Positions 1 through 6,955 of a stretch of 10,591 nucleotides of DNA are shown here, piece by piece. The notes under the pieces were generated by a model. It did not search any database. It worked only from the letters and a program-made list of their open reading frames with translations, and was not told where the DNA came from. Origin of the DNA: JBNKLG01 sp050292235 (GTDB lineage: Bacteria > Pseudomonadota > Gammaproteobacteria > Chromatiales > Chromatiaceae); NCBI GenBank assembly GCA_050292235.1, contig JBNKLG010000091.1, positions 1-10,591 on the forward strand. The letters are read 5' to 3'. The position numbers and the translations under genes are program-made. Each line of letters begins with the position of its first letter. The first letter of the stretch is position 1.

Positions 1-495
1 GAGGTGATGGAGTCCTATTCTGTAGAGGAGAATCCTGCCGTCATCCGCGATGAACTTATTCGTTTTACCAGTGTTCGAGCCCTGAAGGAGCATCTTGATC
101 CGGTGCGGCGCATTGAATATCGGGATGCAGAATCCAACAAAATCTACGTCTTCATCACCAACCAGCAACAGTGGTCGGCGCAAACGGTTGCTGATATTTA
201 CAAATCTCGCTGGGAGGTCGAACTCTTTTTCAAGTGGATCAAACAAAATCTGAAGATCAAGACCTTTCTCGGTCATACCCTCTATGCCGTGGCCACCCAG
301 ATCTATGTTGCCCTCTGCCTCTACCTGTTGCTGGCGTTCCTGAAGTTCAAATCCCGGTCCGCCTTCGGCAATCAGGCCATTTTGCAGCTGCTGCGCATGA
401 ATCTCTTTCTGCGTATCCCTATTGAGCAATTACTCGTTAAACCAAAACCTCCTCCCCCCCATCCACAACGGCCTTTATTATTCAGGTTCGCGTAA
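1..495 (+). CDS. IS4-family transposase, C-terminal part (5' end outside window)
   Basis: The reading frame is open from the first base, so only the last 165 codons are visible. It carries the IS4-family signature Y-(2)-R-(3)-E-(6)-K: Y at nt 199, R at 208, catalytic E at 220 and K at 241, within YKSRWEVELFFKWIKQ. The glutamate is the third acidic residue of the DDE triad that cuts and joins transposon ends. A hydrophobic helix (YVALCLYLLLAFL) and a proline-rich tail (KPKPPPPHP) follow, as is usual for the end of this family. The stop codon TAA (493-495) lies at the inner edge of the element's terminal repeat. The first two catalytic aspartates lie upstream, so whether the enzyme is intact cannot be judged. 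Family assignment is confident; the exact IS name is not known. Confidence 0.9.
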   Translation, partial: EVMESYSVEENPAVIRDELIRFTSVRALKEHLDPVRRIEYRDAESNKIYVFITNQQQWSAQTVADIYKSRWEVELFFKWIKQNLKIKTFLGHTLYAVATQIYVALCLYLLLAFLKFKSRSAFGNQAILQLLRMNLFLRIPIEQLLVKPKPPPPHPQRPLLFRFA

Positions 496-512
496 GTGGG
501 ACAGCAGTGGGC
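493..512 (+). repeat. Right terminal end of the left IS4-family element
   Basis: The 20 bases taagtgggacagcagtgggc recur exactly, inverted, at 10563-10582. Similarity between the two copies stops after the final ggc, so the outer boundary of the element is placed near 512. This is inferred from the shared sequence, because the left end and the target duplication are not in the window. Confidence 0.7.
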
Positions 513-540
513 TGACTCGCAGTAGCTCAATGCCTGAAAA

Positions 541-570
541 TTGATAATCTGCCCCTACAGATACTATAAA
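541..570 (+). promoter_or_regulatory. Sigma-70-type promoter candidate P1
   Basis: TTGATA (541-546) and TATAAA (565-570) each match the -35 and -10 consensus at five of six positions, with an 18-bp spacer. Transcription would begin near 577. The CRP palindrome lies just downstream, centred at about +21, where a bound regulator would be expected to block this promoter. It lies 29 bp inside the boundary of the IS element. Confidence 0.5.
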
Positions 571-589
571 GCAGGCAGAATGCTGGCAG

Positions 590-607
590 TTGTGATATTT
601 GTCACAA
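590..607 (+). promoter_or_regulatory. CRP (cAMP receptor protein) binding site
   Basis: TTGTGATATTTGTCACAA contains the exact CRP core TGTGA-N6-TCACA, with both half-sites perfect and symmetrical to one further base. CRP/Vfr-type regulators bind this core as dimers in response to cAMP. The site is centred at 598.5, about 41-43 bp before the start expected from the -10 element at 630-635, which is the class II activator position. It is therefore placed to activate the downstream promoter and repress the upstream one. Confidence 0.65.
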
Positions 608-629
608 TATCTAGGCAAATGGGTCAGGC

Positions 630-635
630 TATACT
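630..635 (+). promoter_or_regulatory. -10 element of a CRP class II promoter candidate P2
   Basis: TATACT matches the -10 consensus at five of six bases. At 17-bp spacing the -35 position (607-612, atatct) is poor and touches the edge of the CRP site, as expected when the activator replaces -35 recognition. Transcription would start near 640-642 and leave a leader of about 300 nt. Confidence 0.45.
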
Positions 636-942
636 GGAGGCCGGTTTTAATTCCATTTTATGGGTTTTATGGAATGGCCATTAAAATATTTGAATGACAG
701 GCTCTATTTAACCGTGCTGGCGTTTATTTATATATTTAGGAAGACTGCAGAAAGAATATGTGCCCAAAAACAGTCCTTTATTGATGTGGCTTATCGCCAT
801 TGCCAAAATCTCTGTTGTGCAGGGTCTGGCGACGGGGTGGTGTGATAAATATTACTTTAAATGAGTTGTTTTTTAAGACAGAGTAGGTTTTTGGTTTGGT
901 CAGCATTGATCAGGTATGTCAAATAAATAGGAGATCATGTAT

Positions 943-3723
943 ATGTTGGAAAACAATCAATCATCAGTTTTACCAAGCATCGGATGGAAACGCCGTCTGA
1001 CAGTATCTGCAACTGCTTTAGCCTTGTTGTTTCCGCTTACTGGATTCTGTAGCCGGGATGTTGGCTCATTAGTTGGCTCGTCGAGATTTACTGAAAACTT
1101 TGACGCTAATAACTATCAGGATCTTGTATGGGTGACCAACAACGGGGTGCCCAACGGTGCAATCCATGAATGGGTGAGCAACGGAGGCTGGAACGGCACA
1201 GGGGCAGCCAAATTTTATCCGCCAACTGTATCACAGAGTTACTGTGCATTAGGCCAACTTACGAACATTAATGGTAGTGCGGGTACTGAGCAGTTGAATG
1301 TACGCTTCCTCATCTACCATGGCAGTGAATGGAATCGAGTCCGCGACAAAACCAAGACCATAGTCATGAATCGTGCTGAGCACTGGCCCAGACCTATGGT
1401 TGCTGAATGGGCTGAAGATGCGGCTGTACCTCGTGGGGAACGGACCTATTTTCCAGCTGATAACACAGTTGGTATCTTTGAGAATGGTACCCCCTGGCCA
1501 GACGGTACAGAGTCATTTCTGATAGGAGATCAACCTGGTGCCCGTTTAGAAGAATGGATCTCGGTAGAGATGGAGGCCAATGTGCGAACCGGCCTGATAC
1601 GTCTCTATATCACCACGCAAGACGGCGAACATACTGGGCTTTTTCTGGAGAAGAATATGGAAGAGGTTCCTAATCCCGATAAAGTTCCAGGTGTAACAAG
1701 TCCCATCGGGCCAGGCACGCCCCTTTTACATTACATTGATGTGATTGGCGGTTATTTCAATGATGGCGCACCTCACAATGCCAATACCTATTTCATGATA
1801 GACGAGCTGGTTATCGATGATAGCTACATCGGCCCACCGGCAGGCTTTGTCGGTGGCACGAATCCAACTCCAACTCCGGAGCCGGAGCCGGAGCCGGAGC
1901 CATTGCCAAGGAACAGCTATACCATTCTTAATTATGGCCTGGTGTCAGCTGCAGTTATCAGCATGGTAGATAACAATACGATTACTGCAGCTGGTAAAAC
2001 ACTTCATCTTGATCGATACGAAACAGGCGTATTCTCATCTGCTGACGGCTCCAGGCTATCGCTGGGCAAGGTAGTATCCGGCACCGGTCCGTTTGAAATA
2101 GGCAGTAATTCCGATGCAACGGACGTTCCCGCCCATCAGTCATTGGCAGGAAGGCAATTTGTAATGCCACAGGGAAGAGGAGAGCAAACGCATCAGTATT
2201 TTATGGTTTCTCAAGAAGGTGATGCCAATGTGACCGTCAGTCTTGCAGGCATTGAGTATTCGGTCGCTCTGCAGCAGGGCATTCCTAAATATTTCGATGG
2301 TGGCACTAATAACCACATTTCAGCTGTCATTACCTCAGACAATCCTATTCTGGTATCTCACAGAGGAAGGTTCTTAAGCAGGCCTTTGTCTACAGATAGC
2401 TCACCAATGCCACCCGCTGCCAATGAACTCTGGGGCTTCCGTTCCAAGTATGCGACTTTTGGGGCAGTAGAAGATGATACTGACGTCATCATCTATGCCA
2501 GCGATGGATCAACGAGAACGACAACCTTGCATGCTGGTCAAAAACGCTATGTCAATATTGGTGATCAGAGTCCTCAGGGTATGGGCAGTGCGATCCATTT
2601 GGTGGCAGATAAACCCATCGCTGCAGTGCAGATAGCTGATGGTGATGGCCGTGATCAAACAGCTTTTTTTCCAACAGCGCTTCTTAAAAGGCGTTTTGCT
2701 TTGCCCCGTGAGGCACAGTACGTAGCCATTGCCTGTCCAGAGGAAGGTACGACAGTCACTTTGTACAATGGAAATAATCCGCCAGAGGTTCAAGCCTGTA
2801 ATGCCAACGGCAACCATCCTGGAAAGGCCTATTTCGGATCAAGGAAAGATGGCGCACACATTCAGTTTGGGGCCTATCTGGAAAGTAATAACCCCATTCA
2901 TGTGATCTATGAAAATGCAAGAAGCAATGATGAGCATAATATGATTGGGACTAATGTTGCCAGTACGACTGGTGGCACCTCCGTAACACCATTATTCTCA
3001 GCGGATATGGAGGGAGCATCACCGGCAAGCGATTGGTTGGATGCAAGGACTGTAGAAGCTGGCGGCGGCGGTACCATTACATTTCCCTCGGATGGTAACT
3101 CACAGGTCGCTCAGTTTAATTATCAGCCAGGGCATTCCAATGAGGTATGGTTACGACATAACTTTGGCGCTTATCCGAATATCAATGAGGAACCAGTCAA
3201 TGAGCTCTGGCTCAATGTCGAGTATCAGATAAATGACACCTCGATTTATAACCCGAACCCAGGGCAGGCTAGTAAAATTCTGTACTTCAACTGGAGCAGC
3301 CCAACTGATAGGACGCGTACTTCTCAAGTCGTCCTTGGGGCCATTGATAATGGCAATGGACACAGGTTTAGGTTGAGCAAAGAGGTTTTCAATGCCAATG
3401 GTAGCTGGGCCCCGGGGGGTGAATGGCTGACTGACTATGCTGTTGATCCGATTCCGGAAAACGAGAAACTCTACCTACAACTGCATATACGTAATTCCAC
3501 CAATGGCGCGGCAAATGGTTTTGTTGAGTTGTACAATAATGGCAGGCTGATCTTTGAACGTAGAAACATACTGCTTAATGACAATCCAACTCATTCGCCA
3601 AACCAGCTGGTGCTGACATCGCAGATCTCTCATACGCCTCCGGGCAGTGGAGGTAACGGTTACGCCCGATATGACAATGTGTCGCTGTACGATACGGATC
3701 CAGGTCCCTTTACTGGCCCTTAA
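943..3723 (+). CDS. Large exported multidomain beta-rich protein (LamG/jelly-roll-like domains around an IgGFc_binding-like repeat core)
   Basis: The frame opens at ATG 937, but AGGAG (929-933) is 3 nt from that codon and 9 nt from the in-frame ATG at 943, so 943 is preferred (926 aa). Residue numbers here count from 937. A basic, hydrophobic N-terminus (19-39, KRR then ATALALLFPLTGF) looks like a signal peptide. The Cys at 38 lacks a good lipobox. Residues 45-305 and 686-925 look like related jelly-roll/LamG-like domains: both begin with an F(T/S)-acidic strand and end in a D-x-hydrophobic-hydrophobic-D or equivalent strand followed by GP. A linker TPTPEPEPEPEP (about 311-322) joins the first to a core (325-675) of three repeats of about 90 residues. 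Each has a VT(V/L) strand, a glycine turn and a (S/A)(D/N)(N/K)PI motif at P470, P560 and P653, as in IgGFc_binding-type domains. No catalytic residues were recognised. A surface adhesin or glycan-binding role is an inference. Confidence 0.85.
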   Translation: MLENNQSSVLPSIGWKRRLTVSATALALLFPLTGFCSRDVGSLVGSSRFTENFDANNYQDLVWVTNNGVPNGAIHEWVSNGGWNGTGAAKFYPPTVSQSYCALGQLTNINGSAGTEQLNVRFLIYHGSEWNRVRDKTKTIVMNRAEHWPRPMVAEWAEDAAVPRGERTYFPADNTVGIFENGTPWPDGTESFLIGDQPGARLEEWISVEMEANVRTGLIRLYITTQDGEHTGLFLEKNMEEVPNPDKVPGVTSPIGPGTPLLHYIDVIGGYFNDGAPHNANTYFMIDELVIDDSYIGPPAGFVGGTNPTPTPEPEPEPEPLPRNSYTILNYGLVSAAVISMVDNNTITAAGKTLHLDRYETGVFSSADGSRLSLGKVVSGTGPFEIGSNSDATDVPAHQSLAGRQFVMPQGRGEQTHQYFMVSQEGDANVTVSLAGIEYSVALQQGIPKYFDGGTNNHISAVITSDNPILVSHRGRFLSRPLSTDSSPMPPAANELWGFRSKYATFGAVEDDTDVIIYASDGSTRTTTLHAGQKRYVNIGDQSPQGMGSAIHLVADKPIAAVQIADGDGRDQTAFFPTALLKRRFALPREAQYVAIACPEEGTTVTLYNGNNPPEVQACNANGNHPGKAYFGSRKDGAHIQFGAYLESNNPIHVIYENARSNDEHNMIGTNVASTTGGTSVTPLFSADMEGASPASDWLDARTVEAGGGGTITFPSDGNSQVAQFNYQPGHSNEVWLRHNFGAYPNINEEPVNELWLNVEYQINDTSIYNPNPGQASKILYFNWSSPTDRTRTSQVVLGAIDNGNGHRFRLSKEVFNANGSWAPGGEWLTDYAVDPIPENEKLYLQLHIRNSTNGAANGFVELYNNGRLIFERRNILLNDNPTHSPNQLVLTSQISHTPPGSGGNGYARYDNVSLYDTDPGPFTGP
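1864..1901 (+). repeat. Short tandem repeats encoding the Thr-Pro/Glu-Pro linker
   Basis: Two copies of ccaact (1864-1875) are followed by four exact copies of ccggag (1876-1899). They encode a TP then EP dipeptide run between the N-terminal domain and the repeat core. The unit is six bases, so gain or loss of copies would keep the reading frame and only change linker length. Confidence 0.85.
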
Positions 3724-3735
3724 CCCCCGCAAACA

Positions 3736-3781
3736 GGCAGGTGACGCTGGGTAGCTGGAAGTGCACCCAGCTGAACTTGCC
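3736..3781 (+). terminator. Long hairpin after the exported-protein gene
   Basis: An outer stem ggcaggt/acttgcc (3736-3742 with 3775-3781, one G-U pair) encloses an inner 7-bp stem gctgggt/acccagc (3746-3752 with 3765-3771). They are separated by a symmetrical 3x3 internal loop gac/tga that could form tandem G-A pairs. It begins 12 bp after the stop codon. No T-tract follows directly (a TTTT run comes at about 3799), so it may be a weak terminator or a 3'-end stabiliser. Confidence 0.4.
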
Positions 3782-3818
3782 GTTACCAAATGGCACTGTT
3801 TTGCTATAGAGATAATAA

Positions 3819-3852
3819 GCTGCTCGGAATGGCCCAGACTATTCCGAGCAGC
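3819..3852. terminator. Perfect 12-bp hairpin between convergent genes
   Basis: gctgctcggaat (3819-3830) and attccgagcagc (3841-3852) are exact reverse complements around a 10-nt loop. The hairpin lies between the plus-strand gene ending at 3723 and the minus-strand gene ending at 3879. Read on the minus strand it is followed by a T/A-rich tail (ttattatc), so it best terminates the minus-strand unit, but it could serve both. An alternative 8-bp stem (3850-3857 with 3881-3888) overlaps it and the minus-strand stop codon. Confidence 0.6.
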
Positions 3853-3878
3853 CCCCTTGATTCTGGGGGAGAACCCTG

Positions 3879-4553
3879 TCAGGGGGCTCCCTTGGCTTCT
3901 CTGTTAAAGCACTGCCAAAGTTGCACCACTCCAGCATGATTCAAATGGTTTGACAGCAGTTCTTCACACTGCAGGCGGAGTTCTCCCTGCTGTTCAGAGT
4001 CGAACAGGCTCAGTGCAGCCTCCACTTCGTCTGCCTGCGCCGAGGCCAGCGATGGCAAAAGTTCATCGGTGGCAATCAGGCTCTGCGGGTGCAGCAGGTC
4101 GGCCACCAGGGGGTGCTTTAGCAGCTGATAGTGAAGCTTGCGTGCGTCGGCCTCCTGTTCCAGTTCCGTCATGGCCAGCTGGTCGCCACCGGTATTGCGG
4201 GTGATGCTGTTGCTGATGATCTGGGTCAGGTGATCGATGGCGGCCTGGTTTTCGGTTTGATCCTCGGCCAGTCCGGCGGCGGTTTCATAGGCCTTTTCCA
4301 GCGATTCTTTGTATTGCAGCAGTTTTTCCCCATCCAAAGAGGTGGGGATTCTGGCGATTTCACCCACCAGGGTACGGAGTTCGGTAATGAAGCTGACCAG
4401 CTCCTCATGATCCAAACGCTGTACCTCTAACAAATCCTCGTCACGATACTGGTGGATGGGGCGGGGAAAAAGCGGGTTGTTCACCTTGCGCCGGAAATGG
4501 CGTTCATGCCGACCGGGGCGTTGACTAAAAGGTACTTTAGAATTCTCGGACAT
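3879..4553 (-). CDS. Hypothetical helical cytoplasmic protein
   Basis: Family not recognised. The frame is open to 4598, but the ATG at 4553 is chosen because it follows the stop of the upstream gene (4562-4564) after 8 bp and gives a natural N-terminus (MSENSKVPF); this makes 224 aa. Residues 10-24 are strongly basic (QRPGRHERHFRRK), as in a nucleic-acid or anionic-surface contact. The rest is charged and rich in Glu, Leu and Gln, and appears almost wholly alpha-helical, with possible coiled coil at about 45-115 and 125-145. There is no signal peptide or membrane segment, and there are two cysteines (196 and 215). It is the second gene of a unit with the small lipoprotein gene and probably relies on translational coupling, since only a weak GAG lies upstream. 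Role unknown. Confidence 0.75.
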   Translation of the reverse strand: MSENSKVPFSQRPGRHERHFRRKVNNPLFPRPIHQYRDEDLLEVQRLDHEELVSFITELRTLVGEIARIPTSLDGEKLLQYKESLEKAYETAAGLAEDQTENQAAIDHLTQIISNSITRNTGGDQLAMTELEQEADARKLHYQLLKHPLVADLLHPQSLIATDELLPSLASAQADEVEAALSLFDSEQQGELRLQCEELLSNHLNHAGVVQLWQCFNREAKGAP

Positions 4554-4561
4554 CTTCGGGC

Positions 4562-4984
4562 TCACTGAAAATTGGGTATGGGATTGGTTCGAAGCCAACC
4601 CTTATCCTCAAAATGGTGCCATGTCTGCTTATCGATCAGTTTTTTTACGATTTGTTGATCGCGGAACAGGTAATGGATTTTCAGGGTGGCGATGCCTTCA
4701 TCGCCATTCACACCTGGACTGACAATGCGCTCCACCTTGGTGACCTTGATGTTATCAAGGTTATCTGGAATATCTGACATCGCGGCCTGTTCAGGACCCA
4801 ATGTCTTATAGAGGTCTGTGAGATCACCCCAGCGAAGAGAGGCCTCGTAGCTTTTGATGATGTCGTCAAAGTCATTGGCCTGCTTTTTGACCTCTATGCT
4901 GTCGCAGCCCAGCAATAATAATGGGAGCAACAACCAGAGCAAGGCTTGAAAACGGCGGAAGGAAGAAGAAAGAGATCGGTGCAT
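4562..4984 (-). CDS. Small lipoprotein of unknown function
   Basis: This is a 140-residue lipoprotein. A basic N-terminus (FRRF) and a leucine-rich stretch (15-25) lead to the lipobox L-L-G-C with the lipidated cysteine at residue 27. The residue after it is Asp28; in Enterobacteria Asp at +2 signals retention in the inner membrane, so the mature protein may face the periplasm from there. The mature part of about 113 residues has an amphipathic helix (35-60) and alternating strands (80-130) with a Trp/His patch (TWHHFEDKGW), suggesting a small NTF2- or DUF-like fold, but no family was recognised. A clear AGGAGAA (4992-4998) lies 7 nt before the ATG. The 134-bp AT-rich gap upstream (4985-5118) is the probable promoter region, though no convincing hexamer pair was found. 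Confidence 0.8.
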   Translation of the reverse strand: MHRSLSSSFRRFQALLWLLLPLLLLGCDSIEVKKQANDFDDIIKSYEASLRWGDLTDLYKTLGPEQAAMSDIPDNLDNIKVTKVERIVSPGVNGDEGIATLKIHYLFRDQQIVKKLIDKQTWHHFEDKGWLRTNPIPNFQ

Positions 4985-5118
4985 GGAAATGTTCTCCTGT
5001 GAACATCTGCATACAATACAAAAAAACCTGTAATATTGCTATGATAGGATTATTTTTTAAACTATTTGATCATTAGACGTGTGTGATTAGCAAAGGCCTT
5101 CCCTGGCCCAAATTCTGC

Positions 5119-5586
5119 CTAGTGGTGGTCATGTGACATGGACATGCCCTTGGGTGCCTCTACCTTTTTTACGGGGGCAGAGACCTCCAGTTTGTCACCA
5201 TTATCCAGCGTTAGGGTCAGATCGACGGAGCGGCCTTCGGCCAGCGGGCCGGTGAGATCGATCAACATCACATGCAGACCACCGGGCTTGAGTTCGACGG
5301 TTTTACCGGCAGGTACCTCGATCTGCTCGACGCGACGCATCTTCATCATGCCGTTTTCCATGGTGTGGGTATGCAATTCTACGACCTTGGCAGCGGGACT
5401 GGTTGCTGAGACCAGGGCACGGTCCTCTTTACCGCTGTTTTGAATCTGCATAAAGGCGGCGGAATTCTTCATGCCTGGTGGCACAGCGCGGACAAAGGGC
5501 TGATCCACTGTGAGGTTGTCTGCGGCCTGCAAAGGGACAAGCCCGGTAAAAGTCAGTACAAGTGCCAAACTGAGGGAACGTATCAT
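5119..5586 (-). CDS. Periplasmic copper chaperone PCuAC
   Basis: PCuAC proteins carry Cu(I) in the periplasm and deliver it to the CuA centre of cytochrome c oxidase or to SCO1. The full signature H-X10-M-X21-H-X-M is present as H72, M83, H105 and M107. A signal peptide (1-21, ending LQA-A) exports the 155-residue precursor, and the mature region is a cupredoxin-like beta barrel. The last residues, MSMSHDHH, form a Met/His-rich tail like those thought to bind Cu(II). The start is fixed by AGGAG (5594-5598), 7 nt upstream. The ATG overlaps the TGA of the sco1-like gene by four bases (ATGA), so the two are translationally coupled. No terminator with a good stem was found downstream. Confidence 0.93.
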   Translation of the reverse strand: MIRSLSLALVLTFTGLVPLQAADNLTVDQPFVRAVPPGMKNSAAFMQIQNSGKEDRALVSATSPAAKVVELHTHTMENGMMKMRRVEQIEVPAGKTVELKPGGLHVMLIDLTGPLAEGRSVDLTLTLDNGDKLEVSAPVKKVEAPKGMSMSHDHH

Positions 5587-6206
5587 GGGGATTCTCCTGT
5601 CACATTAGTAATCGATAGATATCGGCGAAAGATTTCGATCATTTTTTCAGGCGGTGTGCCATGGGTGATCTTGTCCTTTAGTTTACCCTGTTGGTCGATT
5701 ACGTAGACATCTGCCGTATGATCTACGGTGTAACCCATGCTGCTGTCACCTTCGATACGGCGGTAGGCGGCACCGTAACGGGTGGCGATGGTCTTCACCT
5801 GATCGGGTTTGCCGGAGATGCCCAGAAAGCTGGGGTGAAAAAAATGGCTGTAGGTCTGTAAATGGGCCAGATCGTCCCGTTCCGGGTCTACGCTGACGAA
5901 GATCACCTGCAACTGTTTGCGCTCCTCTTCTGTCAAATCCCCTATGGCGAGGGCCAGATAGCCTAAGGAGGTGGGGCAGATGTCCGGGCAGCGGGTATAG
6001 CCGAAATAGAGCAACACCAGCTTGCCGCGAAAGTCCTTCAAGGCTACAGGGCCTGAAGCACTGTGCAGGTTGAAATCGCCACCCTGGGGCGGGGTGTTTA
6101 TCTCCTGTTTCGGTAGCGTCGGCTGCCAAAACCCGATCCAGGTTAATATCCCCGCCAGAACAAGGATGACAAGAATAAGGAATGTGCGTTGCCTGGTTGG
6201 AGACAT
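5583..6206 (-). CDS. SCO1/SenC/PrrC-family copper chaperone
   Basis: This membrane-anchored thioredoxin-fold protein belongs to the family that helps metallate or reduce the CuA site of cytochrome oxidase. The frame is open to 6356, but the Met at 6206 directly precedes the single membrane anchor (FLILVILVLAGILTWIGFW, residues 9-27), giving 207 aa, the usual family length. The copper ligands are all present: C73 and C77 in CPDIC, and H163 in VDHTADVYVI. The family motifs YFGYTRCPDICPTSL, VSVDPERD and F-x-G-I-S-G are also clear. There is no obvious Shine-Dalgarno sequence. It is the first gene of a two-gene unit with PCuAC and is divergent from engB across 115 bp. Confidence 0.95.
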   Translation of the reverse strand: MSPTRQRTFLILVILVLAGILTWIGFWQPTLPKQEINTPPQGGDFNLHSASGPVALKDFRGKLVLLYFGYTRCPDICPTSLGYLALAIGDLTEEERKQLQVIFVSVDPERDDLAHLQTYSHFFHPSFLGISGKPDQVKTIATRYGAAYRRIEGDSSMGYTVDHTADVYVIDQQGKLKDKITHGTPPEKMIEIFRRYLSITNVTGESP

Positions 6207-6237
6207 GGGCTGGTTTCTGTTTTGATCGGTTGCGGGT

Positions 6238-6254
6238 GACAATAAGGGATTGTC
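6238..6254. promoter_or_regulatory. Palindromic operator candidate between sco1-like gene and engB
   Basis: GACAAT-AAGGG-ATTGTC is a perfect 6-bp inverted repeat with a 5-bp centre. It lies 31 bp before the sco1-like start and 67 bp before engB, inside the 115-bp divergent promoter region, which is where a repressor or activator of the copper genes would bind. No strong -35/-10 pair was found around it, and the regulator is unknown. Confidence 0.4.
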
Positions 6255-6321
6255 GCCACAAAATCGACCCATCAGCCCAGATTGGGGCGGCATTGAACCA
6301 GCGCACGAGGTCAAATCACCC

Positions 6322-6915
6322 ATGAACTCCCAATATCGCCAGGTGCACTTTCTCACCAGCGCCGCCCGCCCGGATCAGGGTCCGCTGGATCAAGGCTATG
6401 AGGTGGCCTTTGCCGGGCGCTCCAATGCCGGGAAATCCACTGCCATCAATGCCCTTTGCGATCAGAAGGCTTTGGCACGAACCTCTAAGACCCCTGGTCG
6501 TACCCAGCTGCTGAACTTTTTTGCTGTCGATGAAGAGCGGCGCTTGGTTGATCTGCCCGGCTATGGCTATGCCAAAGTGGCTGAAGGGGTAAAGCGCGAT
6601 TGGCAGCAGGCCATGTCCACCTATCTGGGAAGTCGCGAATGCCTGCGTGGCATTATTCTGGTGATGGATATTCGCAATCCGCTGAAACCCTATGACCGGC
6701 AGATGCTCGACTGGGCCAGCCATTTCGATATCCCCTGCCACATCCTGCTCAGCAAGGCGGACAAACTCAAAGGCAAGGGCGCGGAACATGCCCTGGCTGC
6801 TGTGGCTAAAGAGCTGGATGATGCCAGCGTCAGCCTACAAACCTTTTCTGGCCAGCGGAAATGGGGTATCGACGAGGCTCATCAGGTTCTGGATGTCTGG
6901 TTTGAGTTCTCATAG
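6322..6915 (+). CDS. engB: Ribosome biogenesis GTP-binding protein EngB/YihA/YsxC
   Basis: EngB is an essential TrmE-Era-EngA-like GTPase for assembly of the large ribosomal subunit. The frame opens at 6250, but the ATG at 6322 yields a normal 197-residue protein beginning MNSQYRQVHF; a weak GAGG (6307-6310) precedes it. All G motifs are visible: G1 GRSNAGKST (32-40), G2 in TPGRTQ (57-62), G3 DLPGYG (77-82), G4 SKAD (144-147) and G5 SGQRKWG (176-182). The YGYAKV segment after G3 is typical of the family. The gene stands alone on this strand. It is divergent from sco1, and a minus-strand terminator starts 2 bp after its stop codon, the arrangement seen where Spot 42 (spf) converges on yihA in E. 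coli. Confidence 0.97.
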   Translation: MNSQYRQVHFLTSAARPDQGPLDQGYEVAFAGRSNAGKSTAINALCDQKALARTSKTPGRTQLLNFFAVDEERRLVDLPGYGYAKVAEGVKRDWQQAMSTYLGSRECLRGIILVMDIRNPLKPYDRQMLDWASHFDIPCHILLSKADKLKGKGAEHALAAVAKELDDASVSLQTFSGQRKWGIDEAHQVLDVWFEFS

Positions 6916-6917
6916 GC

Positions 6918-6955
6918 AAAAAAAACCCCGGTGCATGGGGGAATGCGACCGGGGT
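6918..6955 (-). terminator. Intrinsic terminator of the candidate small RNA
   Basis: On the minus strand ACCCCGGT (6955-6948) pairs with ACCGGGGT (6932-6925). After a bulged C at 6947 the stem continues as GCAT/ATGC around a UCCCCC loop. Eight T residues follow (6925-6918, the first being in the stem). The polarity is clear: the plus strand has A8 before the hairpin and no T-tract after it. It begins 2 bp beyond the engB stop codon and may also act as a transcript end for engB. Confidence 0.85.

Larger units (their letters stand above)
513..942 (+). other. Gene-free leader/promoter region upstream of the exported protein
   Basis: This 430-bp stretch has no convincing gene. It holds, in order, a sigma-70-like promoter (541-570), a perfect CRP palindrome (590-607), a second -10 element (630-635), and a small inverted repeat attccat/atggaat (650-656 with 669-675) that would fall near the 5' end of the transcript. 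A second, poor CRP-like match (TGTGA 841-845, N6, TTACT 852-856) is also present. A Shine-Dalgarno sequence AGGAGA (929-934) closes the region. The 61-codon frame at 660-845 has no ribosome-binding site and is not called a gene. Confidence 0.6.

Noticed and set aside
660..845. A 61-codon plus-strand frame in the leader of the exported protein, with a hydrophobic middle
   Set aside because: There is no ribosome-binding site before either possible ATG, the residue composition is poor (Cys-rich, no recognisable motif), and it lies in an AT-rich regulatory region.
5095..5118. Short GGCC-based inverted repeat after the PCuAC gene as a terminator
   Set aside because: The stem is only about 4 bp and is followed by just three T residues.
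6250..6321. Longer engB N-terminus starting at 6250
   Set aside because: The extra 24 residues are not typical of the family, the frame crosses the palindromic operator, and the ATG at 6322 gives the normal EngB length.
6207..6356. Longer sco1-like N-terminus
   Set aside because: The extra 50 residues would run into engB coding sequence and place a non-signal-like segment before the membrane anchor; the Met at 6206 fits family structure.
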